This document shows, piece by piece, positions 58,629 to 64,000 of a DNA stretch of 64,000 nt. Below the pieces are notes generated by a model. The model was not told where the DNA came from. It did no database searches and saw only the letters and a list, made by a program, of their open reading frames with translations. The position numbers and the translations under genes are program-made. Each line of letters begins with the position of its first letter. Position 1 is the first letter of the stretch. Source of the stretch: Dipteronia dyeriana (Eukaryota > Streptophyta > Magnoliopsida > Sapindales > Sapindaceae); the NCBI GenBank assembly GCA_032871835.1, contig CM065299.1:80812204-80876203 (forward strand). The letters run 5' to 3'.

Positions 58629-58914
58629 CATTTTTATGGAATTATTTTCAATGTGTTTTTCATTATGTTCTGGTGTGTTACTAGTGCTTAATTGTCATTA
58701 TGTTTAAGTTTTTTTTTAGTGCTCTAGAGTATTTTGCATGTGATTCTAATAAAATTCCCAATAGTGTGGGCTTTGAGGAAATAAATTTGTCTTATAATTC
58801 GGTTTGGTTTTAATGAAGTTTGAATTTTATATTTTCAATTTTTTCTTAATTAACCTGTAATCCCCTCAATTTTATTTTATTTTAATTTATTTATGTTAAC
58901 TTAAAATTATATAT

Positions 58915-60363
58915 GTGAAGATGGCTTCGGATCATACTAATGATTTGAACAATCAAAAGATGAATGATGGAGATGAATGTCTTGTAGACAGTGCCACAAC
59001 GCATACAATCCTTCGAAACAAAAAATATTTCACTCACTTAAAATTAGCTAAAGCTAATGTTAACATAATATCAGGTACTACAAACATGATAGACGGCTCA
59101 GGAAGAGCAAATATTTTGTTACCAAATGGAACAAAATTACAAATCAATGATGCTTTATATTCTATCAATTCCAGAAGAAATTTTTTAAGCTTTAAAGATA
59201 TCCATCTTAATCAATACCACATTGAGACTGCTAATGAAGGTAATATAGAATACCTTTATATCACTACTATTGTATCATGCTGGAAGTAGATACTGGAAAG
59301 ATTTTTTGGACTTTCTTCTGGATTATATCAAACTGCCATACGAACTATAGAAACAAATCTTATATTGAGCTAAAAGTTCAATGATCCAAAGACTTTTATG
59401 CTTTGGCATGATAGACTTGGTCATCCATGATCAATTATGATGCGGAGAATTGTTGAACACTCACATGGACATTCTTTAAAGAATCTGAAGATTCTTTTAC
59501 CTTCTGATAACCCATGTGCAGCTTGTTCTCAAGGCAAATTAATTACAAGACCATCCACAACCAAGGTCAATTTTGAATCCCCAAGATTTTTGGAAAGAAT
59601 TCAGGGTGATATTTGTAGACCTATTCATCCATCTTGTGGACCTTTTAGATATTTCATGGTTTTAATAGACACGTCAACTAGGTGGTCACATGTTTGTTTG
59701 CTCTATACTCGTACTGTTGCATTTGCAAGACTTCTTGCTCAAATTATTAAATTACGAGCACAATTTTCTGATTATCAAATCAAAAAAATTAGACTAGATA
59801 ATGCAGGTGAATTTACATCTAAGGCTTTTGATGATTATTGCATGTCAATCGGTATTGATATAGAGCATCCTGTTGCACATGTCCATACTCAAAATGGTTT
59901 GGCAGAATCCTTGATAAAACGTCTTTAATTGATTGCTAGGCCTTTACTTTTAAAATCAAAATTACCTGTTTCTTCATGGGGACATGTAATATTACATGCT
60001 ACATCATTAATTCGTATTCGACCAACTAGTTATCATAATTTTTCACCTTCACAGCTTGTCCTTGGCCAACAACCAAATATTTCTCATTTAAGAATCTTTG
60101 GTTGTGCTGTTTATGTTCCAATTTCACACCCACAGAGGATAAAAATGGATCATCAACGAAAACTTGGGATTTATGTTGGCTATGATTCTCCTTCAATAAT
60201 TAGATATCTTGAGCCTTTAACAGGAGATATTTTCACAAGATTTGCAGATTGCCAATTTAATGAACAAGTTTTCCCGTCGTTAGGGGGAGAAAAGACATAT
60301 ATACGACGTGAACTTATATGGAATGCATCATCCTTATCTCAGTTTGATTCTCGAACAAATTGA
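58915..60363 (+). pseudogene. pol: C3 protease and integrase, broken by stops
   Basis: Begins near 58915. The protease site is ECLVDSATTHTIL, with DSA at the catalytic position. Stops at 59287-59289 and after follow. Pre-integrase and zinc-binding text (MLWHDRLGHP-type) leads to the core at 59437-59928: PFRYFMVLIDTSTRWSHV (first Asp), IRLDNAGEFTSKAF (second Asp), VAHVHTQNGLAESLIKRL (Glu). A TAA at 59926 and readthrough give the C-terminal part (SWGHVILHATSLIRIRPTSYH, GYDSPSIIRYLEP). All segments are in one frame. Confidence 0.9.
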
Positions 60364-62798
<2,435 letters not shown>

Positions 62799-62838
62799 AA
62801 TTGAAAAGTATTTCTCAAACAATTGAGGCGTATTGATT

Positions 62839-62865
62839 GGGGGGGGGGGGGGGGGGGGGGGGGGG
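62839..62865. repeat. Poly-G tract (27 G)
   Basis: Uninterrupted run of 27 G on the plus strand between the C3 pol end and its PPT. It could be a true expansion, or its length could be affected by assembly or sequencing. Confidence 0.9.
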
Positions 62866-63100
62866 TAATTGTTATGGAGGAAAATCTATATACTATATAC
62901 TGTACTCTTTTTCCTTCACTGAGTTTTTATCCCACAAGGTTTTTCTCAGTAAAGTTTTAATGAGGCAGTTGTTATCACCTCTAACATTATCTTTTCAATA
63001 CATATGAATAATGTACTTTTTTTCCTTCACTATTTTTTTTTTCCCACGGGGTTTTTACTAGTAAAGGTTTTAACGAGACATATTCTATGTAAAATGGACA

Positions 63101-63112
63101 TTCAAAGGGAAG
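63101..63112 (+). promoter_or_regulatory. C3 polypurine tract
   Basis: TTCAAAGGGAAG directly before the 3' LTR start at 63113. Confidence 0.85.
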
Positions 63113-63394
63113 TGTTATGAAAATATAATATGAGTGAATGTCCATCCAATATTACAATGTAATTTATGATCATTCACCTTCCCCAATTTATTCTCAAGTT
63201 TATGGTACCATTTATTCTCATGTTTATTGCTAATGTCTTTTCATATTTGTAACTACTATATTGTGAGCCTATAAAAGGGAGGACTCACCAAGTTGTAAAC
63301 ACCATTGGGAAGTGAATAAAATATCATATTTATATATTAACTTTTCCTTGATTTCTTCTTGTGTTCTTGTGCTATTACTATTGATTTCATTTTA
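63113..63394 (+). mobile_element. C3 3' LTR
   Basis: 282 bp, same length as the 5' LTR, TGTTATGAAAATAT to TTGATTTCATTTTA (the final CA is now TA). TATAAAAG at 63270-63277 and AATAAA at 63315-63320 are kept. Confidence 0.93.
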
Positions 63395-63636
63395 AATTCT
63401 ATTTTTTACAATGCTTTCCTTAGCAAGACCATAGGATAACATACAAAGCAAGTAGTAACCATTCCAATACCATCATATATATTTTTTCAGTTTAGTTGTT
63501 TTTACGTAAGGGAGTTTGTTGGTTGATACGAAATAGATAGACATATATTGATTGATGAACAAGCTTTGAGAATGACATAACCTTGTGCTGAATATTATAA
63601 AGTTACTGTATTAAGATAAATAATAGTTTAGAAATA
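63395..63636. other. Spacer between C3 and the kinase gene (kinase 3' flank)
   Basis: About 240 bp, AT-rich, no repeat recognised. It is expected to hold the 3' untranslated region and poly(A) site of the minus-strand kinase gene. Not resolved further. Confidence 0.6.
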
Positions 63637-64000
63637 TCATGTTGCATGTCCATAAGTTGCAAGATAAGAGAGCTGAATGCTGTAGGCTTGTTTCAGCTCA
63701 GCCAATACCTCGGCAATAATCGGCCTCTGTGACCCATCTCTCTCCACTGATCTTACAGCAATTAAGGCTGCCTTTCTCATGCTCTCCACATCAAAACTTG
63801 CCTTTATGCTCTCGTCCACAATCTCGAATGCACTTGCCTGTAAATGTGGCCTGGCCTGTGGTTGAATTCATCAGAAAAGTAAATCTATATATATATATAT
63901 ATTATAAGAAGAAGTAGGAGAAGTTGGGGTTACCCTACCCATAAAACCAAATTGAAGGAATCGGGAGTTCCAGAATGACTCAAAGGTTCCCTCCCACAAA
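63637..64000 (-). CDS. LRR receptor-like serine/threonine kinase, last two exons (partial, starts right of window)
   Basis: The only host gene seen. Penultimate exon 63939-64000 reads CGREPLSH, then PDSFNLVLW, in phase 0. The intron is 63856-63938 (GT donor, AG acceptor on the minus strand, 83 bp). The last exon 63637-63855 reads ARPHLQASAFEIVDESIKAS, MRKAALIAVRSVERDGSQRP, EVLAELKQAYSIQLSYL, and stops at 63637-63639. NLVLWARP and the C-lobe Arg in GSQRP are protein-kinase subdomains X-XI. From memory the end resembles the Arabidopsis At5g48740-type LRR kinase, a plasma-membrane receptor of unknown ligand. The open frame and good splice sites suggest a working gene. A pseudogene cannot be excluded from this much sequence. 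Confidence 0.88.

Overview
The window is a stretch of plant nuclear DNA, very probably from a dicot. It is AT-rich and built almost entirely of transposable elements stacked inside one another. The only host gene I can support is at the right edge: the last two exons of an LRR receptor-like kinase on the minus strand (63637-64000 and beyond). Plant origin rests on that kinase, on Ty1/copia and Ty3/gypsy elements of plant type, on a Sirevirus-like element, and on a piece of chloroplast psaA inserted in a retrotransposon. I see no tRNA, rRNA, CRISPR array or bacterial-type operon.

Region by region. 1-6828: a Ty3/gypsy LTR end, a truncated copia leader/gag/protease (180-2385), a copia solo LTR with a perfect target-site duplication (2443-4543), then about 2.3 kb of unassigned repeat-rich DNA. 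6829-12589: gypsy element G1 (minus), 5' truncated, its 3' LTR split by an inverted solo LTR of the same family. 12585-31683: a Sirevirus-like, largely non-coding LTR element S1 (minus), interrupted by a complete copia element C1b (15357-25140, TSD AAAAC). 31684-36278: gypsy G2 (minus), 3' truncated, inserted in a copia element C1c (plus). 36279-54622: the 3' end of C1c. Its 3' LTR has been split by a LINE (37571-46288, TSD TAGTTTAT), a LINE fragment (47464-48297) and gypsy G3 (48609-54515, TSD GATAT). The LINE carries a further copia-type LTR with a Mutator-like element in it (41185-42097, 9-bp TSD). G3 carries a PIF/Harbinger-like DNA transposon in its 3' LTR. 54623-55485: unassigned. 55486-63394: a short-LTR copia C3 (282-bp LTRs), carrying a Sirevirus-like solo LTR (55930-57508) and the psaA fragment. 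63395-64000: 3' flank and end of the kinase gene.

No retroelement here is intact. All gag/pol frames carry stops, frameshifts or deletions, so I annotate them as pseudogenes. The nest gives a relative order of insertion: C1c before the LINE, L2, G2 and G3; G3 before the Harbinger element; S1 before C1b; the G1 LTR before the inverted solo LTR. The most interesting structural points are these. The LTRs of all three gypsy families begin inside the pol reading frame. The Sirevirus-like LTRs carry GC-rich palindrome islands just upstream of a TATA box. The C1 leader holds a GTGAACAGTA array. A plastid DNA insertion sits in the copia RNase H region. I did not find a convincing new functional system; the evidence points to decayed transposons plus one ordinary receptor-kinase gene.
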